Of a stretch of 64,000 nt of DNA, positions 26,155 to 35,676 are shown piece by piece. The stretch is from Acinetobacter geminorum (GTDB lineage Bacteria; Pseudomonadota; Gammaproteobacteria; Pseudomonadales; Moraxellaceae): positions 124,001 to 188,000 of the forward strand of contig NZ_JABELE010000006.1 in NCBI RefSeq assembly GCF_013009345.1, read 5' to 3'. The position numbers were made by a program, and so were the translations under genes. The stretch's first letter is position 1. Each line of letters opens with the position of its first letter. Below the pieces are notes generated by a model that was not told the origin of the DNA, searched no databases, and saw only the letters and a list, made by a program, of their open reading frames with translations.

Positions 26155-26601
26155 TTAACCAAAAAATCCAAGTGGTAACGGCACATCCAAGAAACGGTCA
26201 AACATATAGTAGGTACTCATGCTCAGTACCAAACCTGTCACCAAAACCGGTATGGTTTTGCCATGGAAAAGTTTGCCCACTGCAATGGTCATCAACAGGG
26301 TTGCAACAATAAAGCCTAGCCATTCAAAAACTAATGCATATAGCGTTAAAGCCACCGCACATAACGCTAACTTAACGACTAGATGTTTTGTCCATCCCAA
26401 TTCCACGGGCTCAAACATAATGGCCGGTCGAATAGTGAGATACGCTGCACTCGCTGTAATTAAGCCCATTAATAAAATAGGAAAAGCTTTAGGGCCCACT
26501 GGATCGTAGGAAATTGGGGCTTCAAAATTGCTCGCATAAATCAACAAAAATAACCCACAAACCGTAATAATGGCGGTAAGAATCCGTTCAGATTTCATCA
26601 T
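26155..26601 (-). CDS. tctB: Tripartite tricarboxylate transporter, small permease TctB
   Basis: A 148-residue protein with four membrane spans and the early SYDPVGPKAFPILL motif of TctB. It lies between tctC and tctA in the usual tctCBA order, separated from tctC by 54 bases. It assists the large permease in the inner membrane. Confidence 0.92.
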   Translation of the reverse strand: MMKSERILTAIITVCGLFLLIYASNFEAPISYDPVGPKAFPILLMGLITASAAYLTIRPAIMFEPVELGWTKHLVVKLALCAVALTLYALVFEWLGFIVATLLMTIAVGKLFHGKTIPVLVTGLVLSMSTYYMFDRFLDVPLPLGFFG

Positions 26602-26655
26602 CTATCCTCAGAAAAAAACTGAGCTGAAAAATAGCTTCTCAACCCAGCCGATTTG

Positions 26656-27648
26656 TTATTGTGATAATTTATATTCTTGCGATAACTGCCGCATTTCCGC
26701 GGTTTGTTTATAAACATAAGCAGTGAGTTCTTCACCTGTCAGCTGAAATGGGAGTAGATCCTGATTTTCACGGACTGCATCAAATTTCTGGTTAGCCATC
26801 ATTTTATCGAAGGCATTTTTCCACCAACCATAAGCTTCATCACTGACCTTTGGTCCCATATAGAAACCACGAATCACCGGCCACTCAATGTCATAGCCTT
26901 GCTCTTTTGCAGTAGGTAATTTTGAGAACTTTCCGTCTAAACGCTTGTTAGCAAAAACTGCCAATACCCGAATATCACCAGACTCTAGGTATGAACTGAT
27001 TTCACTAATATTGCCTACCCCAACTTGAATATGCTGCCCCAGTAATGAAGTCAGCACTTCCCCACCGCCTTCAAGTGCAACAAATCTTAAATCGGCAGGA
27101 CTAATACCTGCTTTTTTTGCCAACATTGCTGTTTGCATCCAGTCTTGACCACCCACACTTCCGGCACCACCAAAGCTAAGTGCTTTTGGGTTTTCTCGGA
27201 GTGCTTTCATCAAGTCATCAAGGTTTTTCAATGGTGAGTCTTTATGTACCGAAACCAGACCATAATCGACGGCGACGCCAGACAACCATTTCACATCTTT
27301 TTCAGTGAAGTGTCCGAATTTTCCTTGTGCTAAGTTCAAGAGTGAACCAGTGGAAAATGCAACCACGGCATTATTATTCGCAGGATCACTGTTTACGATC
27401 TTATTATAGGCTACGGCACCTACCCCACCCGGCATATAGGTTACGCGTATTGGATCTTTGAGCTGGTCTGTTTGTTTAAAGCCAGATTGAATCAGTTTAC
27501 AGGTCATATCAAACCCGCCACCCGGCTTAGCTGGGGCTATACATTCCGGACGTTTTGGCTGACCCGCCTCTTTAGAAGCATTTCCTGAACCACACCCAGC
27601 CATTGTCACACTGACGCATGTTAATGCGAGTAAAGTTAAATTTTTCAT
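26656..27648 (-). CDS. tctC: Tripartite tricarboxylate transporter solute-binding protein TctC
   Basis: A 330-residue solute-binding protein: CIAPAKPGGGFDMTCKLIQ near residue 36 is the Bug/TctC ligand loop, followed by YMPGGVGAVAYNKI. Its signal sequence ends with VTMAGCGSG, which looks like a lipobox, so the protein may be anchored rather than free in the periplasm as most relatives are. It delivers a polycarboxylate to TctAB. It is the first gene of a leftward operon continuing through tctB, tctA, the AbrB-family gene and the porin. Confidence 0.93.
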   Translation of the reverse strand: MKNLTLLALTCVSVTMAGCGSGNASKEAGQPKRPECIAPAKPGGGFDMTCKLIQSGFKQTDQLKDPIRVTYMPGGVGAVAYNKIVNSDPANNNAVVAFSTGSLLNLAQGKFGHFTEKDVKWLSGVAVDYGLVSVHKDSPLKNLDDLMKALRENPKALSFGGAGSVGGQDWMQTAMLAKKAGISPADLRFVALEGGGEVLTSLLGQHIQVGVGNISEISSYLESGDIRVLAVFANKRLDGKFSKLPTAKEQGYDIEWPVIRGFYMGPKVSDEAYGWWKNAFDKMMANQKFDAVRENQDLLPFQLTGEELTAYVYKQTAEMRQLSQEYKLSQ

Positions 27649-28499
27649 GTTACATACATCCTTATAACGTTTGCTCTATTCATATTTTGATTTTTACCAA
27701 TCTCCATAATCGACCTCCTTGGCACAATCATGCTTATTGGTTTTTAGTTTTGGTCTTATGTTTGAAATGCGCTTTTCACAGCGAACTTCAGTAATGCAGC
27801 GTTACTATAAAAATTACGAATCAATCGTCTGAAAGAAATAGCTAAGGAGAGGGAAAGTTAGGACAATCACCAGATCTATAATGAGAATTAAAACCTTTGC
27901 AGAAATATCTAAGAATGCTACGGTTAAATAATACTGATGAATAACAATAAGATAGTAAAAAATAATCCATTGTGTTGTCTTTTGCATATCCATGCTATGG
28001 GTAACGTTTAATGTTCAAATAAATAACCCTGTTTACCCAATCTTCCCTTCTGATCAAATGAGCGAAATACTCATATATTTTTCCAATAGTTATTGAATCA
28101 GTTAATCTTCTTCATAATTTGAAAATCCATCATATTTTTTAATGCATCATGCATTTAATGCTCTCCTTTTCTCATTTGAAAAGATTAAAGCACAGATCAA
28201 GAAAACATCGTGATACCAATAAATTAAAGGGGGCATTAGTAAAATTAAATAGGTTAAAACTCTAAGAAAAGAGAATGGGAGAGACTGAAAATTTAAGGGT
28301 AAATTTATCGTAATAATAAATAAAAGTTAGAGGAGAAATTTTAATATTAAAGTTGAAAAAGATCGTTTTTATTGTTTTTAGAATATCAAATTAAAGATCT
28401 TTTTTATGGATTGCTGTTAATATTAAAGCACATGATAGATTTCCCAATCCTTCATATCTGTACAAATTAAATCAAGGATGATGAGCGAACACATTTATT
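27649..28499. other. Large divergent intergenic region, tctC to LysR
   Basis: About 850 bases between the leftward tct operon and the rightward LysR gene. It must hold both promoters and the regulator's binding sites. At 28141-28155 a symmetric AATGCAT-C-ATGCATT element could be an operator. A 59-codon leftward frame is listed separately. The rest is AT-rich without recognisable features. Confidence 0.5.
27814..27993 (-). CDS. Possible 59-residue hydrophobic peptide
   Basis: An open frame MDMQKTTQWIIFYYLIVIHQ... with two hydrophobic stretches, which could span the membrane twice. It lies in the leader of tctC on the same strand. No clear ribosome-binding site precedes the ATG and no family is recognised, so it may be chance in AT-rich DNA. 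Confidence 0.25.
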   Translation of the reverse strand: MDMQKTTQWIIFYYLIVIHQYYLTVAFLDISAKVLILIIDLVIVLTFPLLSYFFQTIDS

Positions 28500-29429
28500 A
28501 TGGAAATCAAACAAATAAAGTATTTTTTGACTGTGGTTGAAGCAGGTAGTATTGGTAAAGCTGCCCAAAAACTCGATGTGGGTGCTTCTGCTATTAGCCA
28601 GCAAATTAGTAAATTAGAACAAGAGCTAAGCATTCGCCTATTACAGCGTAATGCCTTTGGTGTAACCCCTACTCCAGCAGGTCTCGCCTTTTTAAAACAT
28701 TCTCAACTTATTTTACGTCAAGTGAACTTCGCGGTAGATGCTGCTCATTCTGCACGACTATCTGGACATGTCAGCCTTGGCTTTCCACCGACCATTACTG
28801 CTTTGATTGGTATCCCTTTAATGAAACTAATGTCTGAACGTTACCCAGATATTCGTTTAGAGATTGTGGAAACGCTATCGGGTAATCTAATTCAATCCAT
28901 TAACTCCCGTCAGCTCGATATCGCCATTATTTTTACCAATGAAATTGATAAACAGTGGTCGATTCAACCCTTGGTACGCGAGCAAATGTATTTAATGGCA
29001 CGCAAGGAAGTGCTAGAAGAATATGGTCTTGCCGATTGCATCAAAAGTGGTGTGATTCAGTCTCAACAAATTGGAGACCTTCCTTTAGTACTACCACGTC
29101 AACGCCATAGCTTAAGAAAGTTGCTTGAGCACAAGATTGGTCAGCTTAATGTCGTCTATGAAATTGATGGCCTACACTTACTCATGGACAGTCTAATTCA
29201 CCTCGACCTTGCCAGTGTCCGCCCAGGTAGCGCTTGTCTACAAGAGTACAAACATAAGCTTCAATTACTCAAGTTAATAGACCCTGAAGTTGAACGAATC
29301 AATTACTTGGTAAGCCTTGCCGAAGAAGAATTATCACCTGCCGCACTTGCCGCAAAGTCAGCCATTAAGGCTTGCGTGAAAGATTTGATTCAAAACCAGA
29401 TTTGGCCATGTTCGGAAATTATTTTATAA
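28500..29429 (+). CDS. LysR-family regulator, first of two paralogues
   Basis: A 309-residue LysR protein of the CynR/Nac-like group (MEIKQIKYFLTVVEAGSIGK) with helix-turn-helix at about residues 17-37. It is clearly paralogous to the regulator at 32036-32965; the two share long identical runs such as LDIGTSALSQQISKLE-like and AYEIDGLHLL-like segments. It diverges from the tctCBA operon and precedes the TcuC-like symporter, so it probably controls one or both. The effector is probably a tricarboxylate. No strong ribosome-binding site is seen. Confidence 0.9.
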   Translation: MEIKQIKYFLTVVEAGSIGKAAQKLDVGASAISQQISKLEQELSIRLLQRNAFGVTPTPAGLAFLKHSQLILRQVNFAVDAAHSARLSGHVSLGFPPTITALIGIPLMKLMSERYPDIRLEIVETLSGNLIQSINSRQLDIAIIFTNEIDKQWSIQPLVREQMYLMARKEVLEEYGLADCIKSGVIQSQQIGDLPLVLPRQRHSLRKLLEHKIGQLNVVYEIDGLHLLMDSLIHLDLASVRPGSACLQEYKHKLQLLKLIDPEVERINYLVSLAEEELSPAALAAKSAIKACVKDLIQNQIWPCSEIIL

Positions 29430-29706
29430 AGAGTCATTAATTTTATTAAATACCTAATTAATTTTGCCCTCTCACTCCCTCCTGCTTTTTGAGATTACAT
29501 TTTCGTCCGAATGATAAGTGGTTTGCTGCTTATCGAAATATAGATGTGTAGTTTGAACTGGAAACAAGGCATCACATTTTCTGCAAAGGACCTCGCTAAA
29601 TCTCATCTCTAACCCATTTGCTCTTTAGATTTATTGATTGAATCAATTTAGGTCCAGCCTCGAAAATCGTGAATGTTTCCATTTTGTCAGGCCAAGGAGG
29701 TCTCCA

Positions 29707-31017
29707 ATGGATGTCGTGAATAACCGTAGGGCTACTTTTAAAAAAATATTAAATGTAACAAGTGGCAACTTTTTAGAGCAGTACGACTTTTTTCTTTTTG
29801 GTTTCTATGCCACTTATATCGCGGCAAAATTTTTCCACTCTGAAAATGAATATGTCTCTTTAATGATGACATTTACCGTATTTGCTGCGGGTTTTCTGAT
29901 GCGTCCTCTCGGCGCTATTTTCTTGGGCGCTTATGTCGACAGAGTTGGTCGACGTAAGGGTCTTATTGTTACTTTAAGTCTTATGGCCATCGGAACCATC
30001 TTAATTACCTTTGTACCAGGTTATGAAACCATAGGTATTATTGCCCCGATTTTGGTGGTGATTGGACGTCTATTACAAGGCTTCTCGGCAGGTGTTGAAT
30101 CTGGCGGTGTTTCTATTTATCTAGCAGAAATTGCAACAGATAAAAATCGCGGATTTATCACAAGCTGGCAGTCTGGCAGCCAACAAGTTGCTGTTGTGTT
30201 TGCTGCATTACTTGGCTACTGGCTCAACACCATCTTAACTACGGCTCAAGTGGGTGAATGGGGCTGGCGTATTCCGTTCTTGATCGGTTGTTTGATTATT
30301 CCGTTAATCTTCTTGTTCCGTCGTACTTTAGAGGAAACTGAAGACTTTAAATCGCAAAAGACCCATCCTTCAACAAAAGAAATTTTTAGCACACTGGCGA
30401 GCAACTGGCGCATCGTCCTTGCAGGCATGATGATGAGTGCAATGACGACGACCACGTTCTACTTTATTACGGTTTACACCACAGTGTATGCAAAACGTAA
30501 TTTAGAAATGTCAGTAACAGACAGCCTTTTAGCAACAGTGTTTGTTGGTTTGTCTAATTTCTTCTGGTTACCAATGGGTGGTTTGCTTTCAGACAAAATT
30601 GGTCGCCGTCCAGTTCTAGTCGGTATTACCACACTTGCTCTCTTTACAAGTTATCCAGTTTTAAATTGGTTAGTGAGCAACATTAGCTTCTCAAACCTTC
30701 TAATTACGCTTGCTTACTTCTCGTTCTTCTTTGGTATGTACAACGGAACCATGGTCGCAACGCTTGCAGAAGTGATGCCGAAACGTGTGCGTACAGTTGG
30801 TTTTTCTTTAGCCTTCAGCCTTGCAGCCGCTATTTTTGGTGGTATGACCCCAATGGCTTGTACCTTCCTTGTCGAAAACACAGGCAACCCAAGTACCCCT
30901 GCTTTCTGGCTCATGCTTGCTGCGGTCTGTAGCCTCATCTCAAGCTTGTATCTATGCCGGGGTTCTAAACAGAAAAATACTGACGCGATTGCTGAACCTG
31001 CAAAAATTAGCGCTTAA
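29707..31017 (+). CDS. tcuC: MFS citrate/tricarballylate:H+ symporter, TcuC-like
   Basis: A 436-residue major-facilitator protein with twelve spans. It carries the family's GNFLEQYDFFLFGFYATYIA start and the loop motif DRVGRRKGL between spans 2 and 3; a second copy, SDKIGRRPVL, lies between spans 8 and 9. It belongs to the citrate/alpha-ketoglutarate symporter group that includes TcuC of Salmonella. The ATG at 29707 has a perfect AGGAGG six bases before it; the frame extends 23 codons upstream without support. TcuA and TcuB lie 2 kb downstream on the same strand. Confidence 0.87.
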   Translation: MDVVNNRRATFKKILNVTSGNFLEQYDFFLFGFYATYIAAKFFHSENEYVSLMMTFTVFAAGFLMRPLGAIFLGAYVDRVGRRKGLIVTLSLMAIGTILITFVPGYETIGIIAPILVVIGRLLQGFSAGVESGGVSIYLAEIATDKNRGFITSWQSGSQQVAVVFAALLGYWLNTILTTAQVGEWGWRIPFLIGCLIIPLIFLFRRTLEETEDFKSQKTHPSTKEIFSTLASNWRIVLAGMMMSAMTTTTFYFITVYTTVYAKRNLEMSVTDSLLATVFVGLSNFFWLPMGGLLSDKIGRRPVLVGITTLALFTSYPVLNWLVSNISFSNLLITLAYFSFFFGMYNGTMVATLAEVMPKRVRTVGFSLAFSLAAAIFGGMTPMACTFLVENTGNPSTPAFWLMLAAVCSLISSLYLCRGSKQKNTDAIAEPAKISA

Positions 31018-31108
31018 AACAACTACTACTTAACCTGAAATTTTAATGAACAGTACGGCAGATCTTAAATCTCCGTACTGTGTTCTCCTGTCATTAAAGC
31101 GAGATACT

Positions 31109-31903
31109 ATGAAAAAGTCCCCTATCTTCATGACCATTTGCCTAGCTAGTGCTGGCTTAGGCTCAACTCTTGCTAACGCAGATACTATAGAAGTAATTAG
31201 CTCAGGTGGTTTTTATTCATCTATGGAAAAGCTCATTCCATTATTTGAAAAACAAACAGGCCATACCGTGCATCTCTCGTCTGGTTCATCAATGGGTGCA
31301 TCACCGACTGCAATTCCAAATCGACTCGATCGTGGTGAACGTTTTGATGTGGTGGTCTTGGCTGCTCCTGAACTCAACAAGCTCGCAGAAAAGGGTTATG
31401 TAGACCCAAATTCACAAAGTGCATTAGTGAATTCAAGCATTGGTATGGCTGTGCCTAAAGGTGCACCAAAACCAGATATTAGCTCTGCGGCAAAATTTGA
31501 AAAAGTTTTATTAAATGCCAAGCACATCGGCTATTCAGCAAGTGCGAGCGGTACGCATCTTGAAAAAGATGTTTTCCCAAGCTTCCCGCCTGTCAAGTAC
31601 AAAGTAATTTCGAGTAAGGCAGAAAAAGTAGTTGGTGATCGCGTTGCAAAACGTATCGCCGAAGGCCAGTTTGATATTGGTTTCCAGCAAATTAGTGAAA
31701 TCAAACCTTTTACAGGCAAATATGGTCAAGTTGAATTAGTCGGCCCAATCCCTGCACCTTATCAAAAAGTGACGGTATTTGCGGCAGGCATTGGTAAAAA
31801 CTCGGAACATGCAAAAGTCGCAAAAGAGTTAATTAAATTTGTGAAATCGCCACAAGCAACACAAATTATTGAAGAACAGGGTCTTGAGCAGGTTAAAGAA
31901 TAA
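31109..31903 (+). CDS. Periplasmic solute-binding protein, ModA-like, orphan
   Basis: A 264-residue protein with a signal peptide (MKKSPIFMTICLASAGLGST... ANA) and the type II binding fold seen in molybdate-binding ModA: DTIEVISSGGFYSSM at the mature start, LSSGSSMGASPTAI, and RGERFDVVVLAAPELNKLAEKG-like strands. No ABC permease or ATPase adjoins it. It lies between a symporter and a LysR gene of a tricarballylate locus, so it may bind an organic acid or work with another transporter. I chose the ATG at 31109 because GAGA precedes it and the signal peptide starts there. Confidence 0.82.
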   Translation: MKKSPIFMTICLASAGLGSTLANADTIEVISSGGFYSSMEKLIPLFEKQTGHTVHLSSGSSMGASPTAIPNRLDRGERFDVVVLAAPELNKLAEKGYVDPNSQSALVNSSIGMAVPKGAPKPDISSAAKFEKVLLNAKHIGYSASASGTHLEKDVFPSFPPVKYKVISSKAEKVVGDRVAKRIAEGQFDIGFQQISEIKPFTGKYGQVELVGPIPAPYQKVTVFAAGIGKNSEHAKVAKELIKFVKSPQATQIIEEQGLEQVKE

Positions 31904-31911
31904 AAGCTCTA

Positions 31912-31942
31912 AAAGGCAACATCTTGAGGTGATGTTGCCTTT
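31912..31942 (+). terminator. Terminator of the solute-binding protein gene
   Basis: A 12-bp perfect stem (31912-31923 with 31931-31942, 7-nt loop) starts 9 bases after the stop. A second inverted repeat, TTACTCTATTG with CAATAGAGTAA (31941-31951, 31967-31977), overlaps its end. Confidence 0.8.
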
Positions 31943-32035
31943 ACTCTATTGCCAGTTTACTCAAAGCAATAGAGTAAAAACTATAGCGACAAACCAGTGT
32001 AGAATTAATCCATAAAGGTTAATGTAGTATTTGCC

Positions 32036-32965
32036 GTGGAACTGAAACAATTAAAGTATTTTATTGCAGTGATCGAGTCAGGAAGCTTGGGTAAAGCTGC
32101 AAAAAATCTCGATATTGGAACTTCTGCATTAAGCCAGCAAATCTCAAAATTAGAAAGTGAACTTTCCATTCGCCTTTTACAACGTACCGCTTTGGGTACG
32201 GTTCCCACCCCTGCGGGCTTAGCTTTTTTTCAACAAGTGCAACTGGCACTTAGACACCTAGACCATGCTGTAGACTCTGCGCATTCTTCGCGTTTAAGTG
32301 GTCACGTCACCGTCGGTTTTTCGCCGAGTGTTGCAGCAGTTATTGGCACACACTTTTTAAAACTGATGAGAAACCGTTACCCCGACATTAAAGTCCGTTT
32401 AATTGAAGGTTTATCAGGTGATCTCAAAGCCTTGGTGAATGCAAGGCAGCTCGATGTTGCCATCATCTTTAGTGATGATGTTGACCCACAGTGGGCTATA
32501 CAGCCTTTAGTCAAAGAACAGATGTTTTTAATCTCGCCTAAAGAAGTGCTGAGTCAGTACGATCTTGAAAACTGTATCGACACTCAGACCATTAATCATT
32601 CACAGCTTAAAGAACTCCCTCTGATTTTACCGAGTCAACGACATGGACTGCGCTTGTTGCTCGAACAGCAAATTCATCAGCTTAAAGTGGCATATGAAAT
32701 TGATGGGCTGCATTTGTTAATGGAAAGCATTAGCCAACTCGAAATGGCAACCATCCAACCTGCGGGTGCATCGTTAAACTCGCGGCAAGACCTATGTTTG
32801 CTACGCGTTGTAGAACCTGCCATTGAACGTATTAACTATTTAATTAGTCTCTCTGAAGAAGAACTCTCGCCTGCCACCTTAGCCACGAAGGTGGTGATTC
32901 GTGCCTGTGTAGCAAACTTGATTAACGAAAAGCGCTGGCCCGGTGCGGAGCTCATAAACACTTAA
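32036..32965 (+). CDS. tcuR: LysR-family regulator of the tcu genes, second paralogue
   Basis: A 309-residue LysR protein paralogous to the one at 28500-29429. Start is GTG at 32036; no ATG is available because a stop lies just upstream. The helix-turn-helix region reads GSLGKAAKNLDIGTSALSQQI. It lies 103 bases before tcuA on the same strand, as TcuR does in the Salmonella tcuRABC locus, so I assign it as the probable activator of tricarballylate use. The two paralogues probably arose by duplication of this segment. Confidence 0.85.
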   Translation: MELKQLKYFIAVIESGSLGKAAKNLDIGTSALSQQISKLESELSIRLLQRTALGTVPTPAGLAFFQQVQLALRHLDHAVDSAHSSRLSGHVTVGFSPSVAAVIGTHFLKLMRNRYPDIKVRLIEGLSGDLKALVNARQLDVAIIFSDDVDPQWAIQPLVKEQMFLISPKEVLSQYDLENCIDTQTINHSQLKELPLILPSQRHGLRLLLEQQIHQLKVAYEIDGLHLLMESISQLEMATIQPAGASLNSRQDLCLLRVVEPAIERINYLISLSEEELSPATLATKVVIRACVANLINEKRWPGAELINT

Positions 32966-33068
32966 GCCATTAGTGTTTATTTTTACTAAACACCTATTCA
33001 AGCCTAGCCTCTCACTTCGCCTTCCCTTTTAAAGCTACATTAGCCCTAGCTGAGAAAGGGAGAAATCC

Positions 33069-34475
33069 ATGCATGATGTGATTGTAATTGGTGGTGGGAA
33101 TGCCGCACTGTGTGCCGCGCTCACGGCAAAAGAAAGCGGTGCTTCTGTGCTTGTCATAGAAGCAGCACCTAAAGAATGGCGTGGTGGTAACTCACAACAT
33201 ACTCGTAACCTTCGCTGCATGCATGATGCTCCTCAAGATGTATTGGTTGATGCCTACCCCGAAGAAGAATATTGGCAAGACCTACTTAAAGTGACTGCGG
33301 GCAAAACCAATGAGCACTTAGCCCGTCTGGTCATTCGTAGCACGGCGACCTGCCGCGACTGGATGCGTAAACATGGTGTGAATTTTCAGCCGCCGTTATC
33401 GGGTGCTTTGCATGTTGCACGTACTAATGCTTTTTTTATGGGTGGTGGTAAAGCCCTCATTAATGCGTACTACCGTAGTGCCCAAGGACTTGGTATCGAA
33501 ATTTTATACAACACAAAAATTAAAGATCTAAAGTTAAATCAAGGACATTTTGAAGCTGCAATTGCTGAAGATGGCCGTGTATTTAAAGCAAAAAGCTGTG
33601 TATTGGCCGCAGGTGGTTTTGAGTCAAATCTTGAATGGTTAAGAGAAGCATGGGGACAAAATGAAAACGGCGAATGGCCTGCCGATAATTTCATTATTCG
33701 TGGTACCCGCTTTAATCAAGGCAACTTGCTTAAATTTATGATAGATCAAGGCGCCGATATTATTGGTGATCCATCACAATCGCACTGTGTCGCCGTAGAT
33801 GCACGCGCACCCTTATATGACGGTGGTATTTGTACTCGTATTGACTGCGTTTCCTTGGGAATTGTGGTCAATAACAAAGCTGAACGTTTTTATGATGAAG
33901 GCGAAGACTTCTGGCCAAAACGTTATGCGATTTGGGGCCGTCTTGTTGCCAAACAGCCACAGCAAATTGCTTATTCGATTATTGATTCAAAAGCCATTGG
34001 TCGCTTTATGCCACCTGTATTTGCTGGCGTAAAAGCAAATAGCATTCAAGAGTTAGCCGAAAAAATCGGGCTAGATGTCAAAACCTTATGCCATACCGTA
34101 GAAGAGTTTAATCAAGCCTGTGTGCAAGGCACCTTTAACCATACCGTTTTAGATGACTGCACCACCGAAAATATTGTTCCCAACAAAACCCATTGGGCTG
34201 TTCCTCTCGACCAGCCACCCTTCTATGCCTATGCGCTTAAACCCGGCATTACCTTTACCTATTTAGGTTTAAAAGTCGAAGATGATGCTGCTGTACGTTT
34301 TAACAATAAGCCAAGCCGCAACCTGTTTGTCGCAGGTGAAATGATGGCAGGTAACGTACTTGGTCAGGGTTATACCGCGGGCGTTGGTATGTCGATCGGA
34401 ACGACATTTGGGCGAATTGCCGGAAAAAATGCCGCCCGCTATGCACTTTCACAAGGAGTTGAACATGAATGCTAA
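33069..34475 (+). CDS. tcuA: FAD-dependent tricarballylate dehydrogenase TcuA
   Basis: A 468-residue flavoprotein with the N-terminal FAD motif VIVIGGGNAALCAAL (residues 4-18) and the C-terminal GYTAGVGMSIGTTFGRIAG segment of the fumarate-reductase/succinate-dehydrogenase flavoprotein family. TcuA oxidises tricarballylate to cis-aconitate. GGGAG precedes the ATG. TcuB overlaps its end by 11 bases, so the pair is translationally coupled. Confidence 0.93.
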   Translation: MHDVIVIGGGNAALCAALTAKESGASVLVIEAAPKEWRGGNSQHTRNLRCMHDAPQDVLVDAYPEEEYWQDLLKVTAGKTNEHLARLVIRSTATCRDWMRKHGVNFQPPLSGALHVARTNAFFMGGGKALINAYYRSAQGLGIEILYNTKIKDLKLNQGHFEAAIAEDGRVFKAKSCVLAAGGFESNLEWLREAWGQNENGEWPADNFIIRGTRFNQGNLLKFMIDQGADIIGDPSQSHCVAVDARAPLYDGGICTRIDCVSLGIVVNNKAERFYDEGEDFWPKRYAIWGRLVAKQPQQIAYSIIDSKAIGRFMPPVFAGVKANSIQELAEKIGLDVKTLCHTVEEFNQACVQGTFNHTVLDDCTTENIVPNKTHWAVPLDQPPFYAYALKPGITFTYLGLKVEDDAAVRFNNKPSRNLFVAGEMMAGNVLGQGYTAGVGMSIGTTFGRIAGKNAARYALSQGVEHEC

Positions 34476-35598
34476 TAGCAAAGCCCTAATTCCAGTTGTT
34501 CAGCTCTCAGACCACGAGCAAGAAGTCCAAAGAGCCCTACAGATTTGTAATGCTTGTCGCTACTGTGAGTCATTTTGCGCTGTTTTTGCGGCGATGACTA
34601 AGCGTCTTGAGTTTAACCAAGCCGATATTCATTACTTAGCAAACCTATGTCATAACTGTGGGGCTTGTTTACACGCTTGCCAATATGCTCCACCGCATGA
34701 GTTTGGCGTAAACATTCCTAAAGCGATGGCACAAATACGTTTAGAGACTTACCAAGAATTTGCGACTCCTCAGCCTTTAGGTCGACTTTATAAATCTGTG
34801 GGTATTCCTTTTGTCTCGGCTTTAACACTTATTTTCTTTTTTTGCATGTTAGCCGTAGTGTGGTGGAAAGGCACTGACTTATTTGCAGGTTACCAAGGTA
34901 ATTTCTATGCGATTTTCCCGCATAACTTTTTAGCACTATTGTTTGGAACGACCTTTACAGTTGCGATTGTTTTGCTCGGCATTGGAATTAGCAAATTCTG
35001 GCGACAAACTTCTAAAGTCATTCATGGCAAAGTTGAGAAACCCGATCTGGTTCAAGCTACCCAAAATGTATTAACGCTTAAATATTTAGATGGCGGTCAT
35101 GGTAAAGGCTGTAATGAGCAAGATGACCGTTACACACAAATCCGCCGAGTGTTCCATCACCTGACGTTTTATGGCTTTATGCTCTGCTTTGCAGCTACAG
35201 GTGTAGCGACTTTATATCATTATTTTCTTGACCTACATGCGCCTTATCCTTACCTAAGCTTGCCTGTAATTTTAGGAACTTTGGGTGGAATTGGCTTAGT
35301 GATTGGACCATCCGGCTTGCTCTATTTAAATCTTAAACGCCATCCGTTGCATGGTGACCGTGAGCAAAAACCTGTAGATCGAGGCTTTATCTTCCTTCTG
35401 CTTATCGTTAGCGCTTCAGGGTTAGCACTCATGGCATTTCGCAATACCCCTTACATGGCACTTTTACTGATTTTCCATTTAGCCACAGTCATGACCTTCT
35501 TTATTACCATGCCATTTGGAAAGTTCGCACATGGTTTTTACCGCAGTGCTTCTTTACTCAAATTTGCCATCGAAGAACGTATTTCTAAGAAGTCATAA
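34465..35598 (+). CDS. tcuB: Tricarballylate utilisation electron-transfer protein TcuB
   Basis: A 377-residue membrane protein. The N-terminus has two iron-sulfur motifs, CNACRYCESFC (from C28) and CHNCGACLHAC, followed by about six membrane spans with conserved His pairs that could ligate haem. TcuB reoxidises the FAD of TcuA and passes electrons to the quinone pool. I start at the ATG at 34465, with AAGGAG seven bases before, inside the end of tcuA; the frame extends upstream without support. A strong bidirectional terminator follows. Confidence 0.92.
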   Translation: MNANSKALIPVVQLSDHEQEVQRALQICNACRYCESFCAVFAAMTKRLEFNQADIHYLANLCHNCGACLHACQYAPPHEFGVNIPKAMAQIRLETYQEFATPQPLGRLYKSVGIPFVSALTLIFFFCMLAVVWWKGTDLFAGYQGNFYAIFPHNFLALLFGTTFTVAIVLLGIGISKFWRQTSKVIHGKVEKPDLVQATQNVLTLKYLDGGHGKGCNEQDDRYTQIRRVFHHLTFYGFMLCFAATGVATLYHYFLDLHAPYPYLSLPVILGTLGGIGLVIGPSGLLYLNLKRHPLHGDREQKPVDRGFIFLLLIVSASGLALMAFRNTPYMALLLIFHLATVMTFFITMPFGKFAHGFYRSASLLKFAIEERISKKS

Positions 35599-35606
35599 TT
35601 TCATTC

Positions 35607-35642
35607 AAAAGTATTCACTATCTTGGCATAGTGAATACTTTT
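35607..35642. terminator. Bidirectional terminator between tcuB and the HPP gene
   Basis: A 15-bp perfect stem (35607-35621 with 35628-35642) has an A-run at its left and a T-run at its right end and a CTTGGC loop. It lies between two converging genes and can serve both. Confidence 0.9.
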
Positions 35643-35676
35643 ATTATTTTTAAGCTCAAAACATTTCATACCGTCT

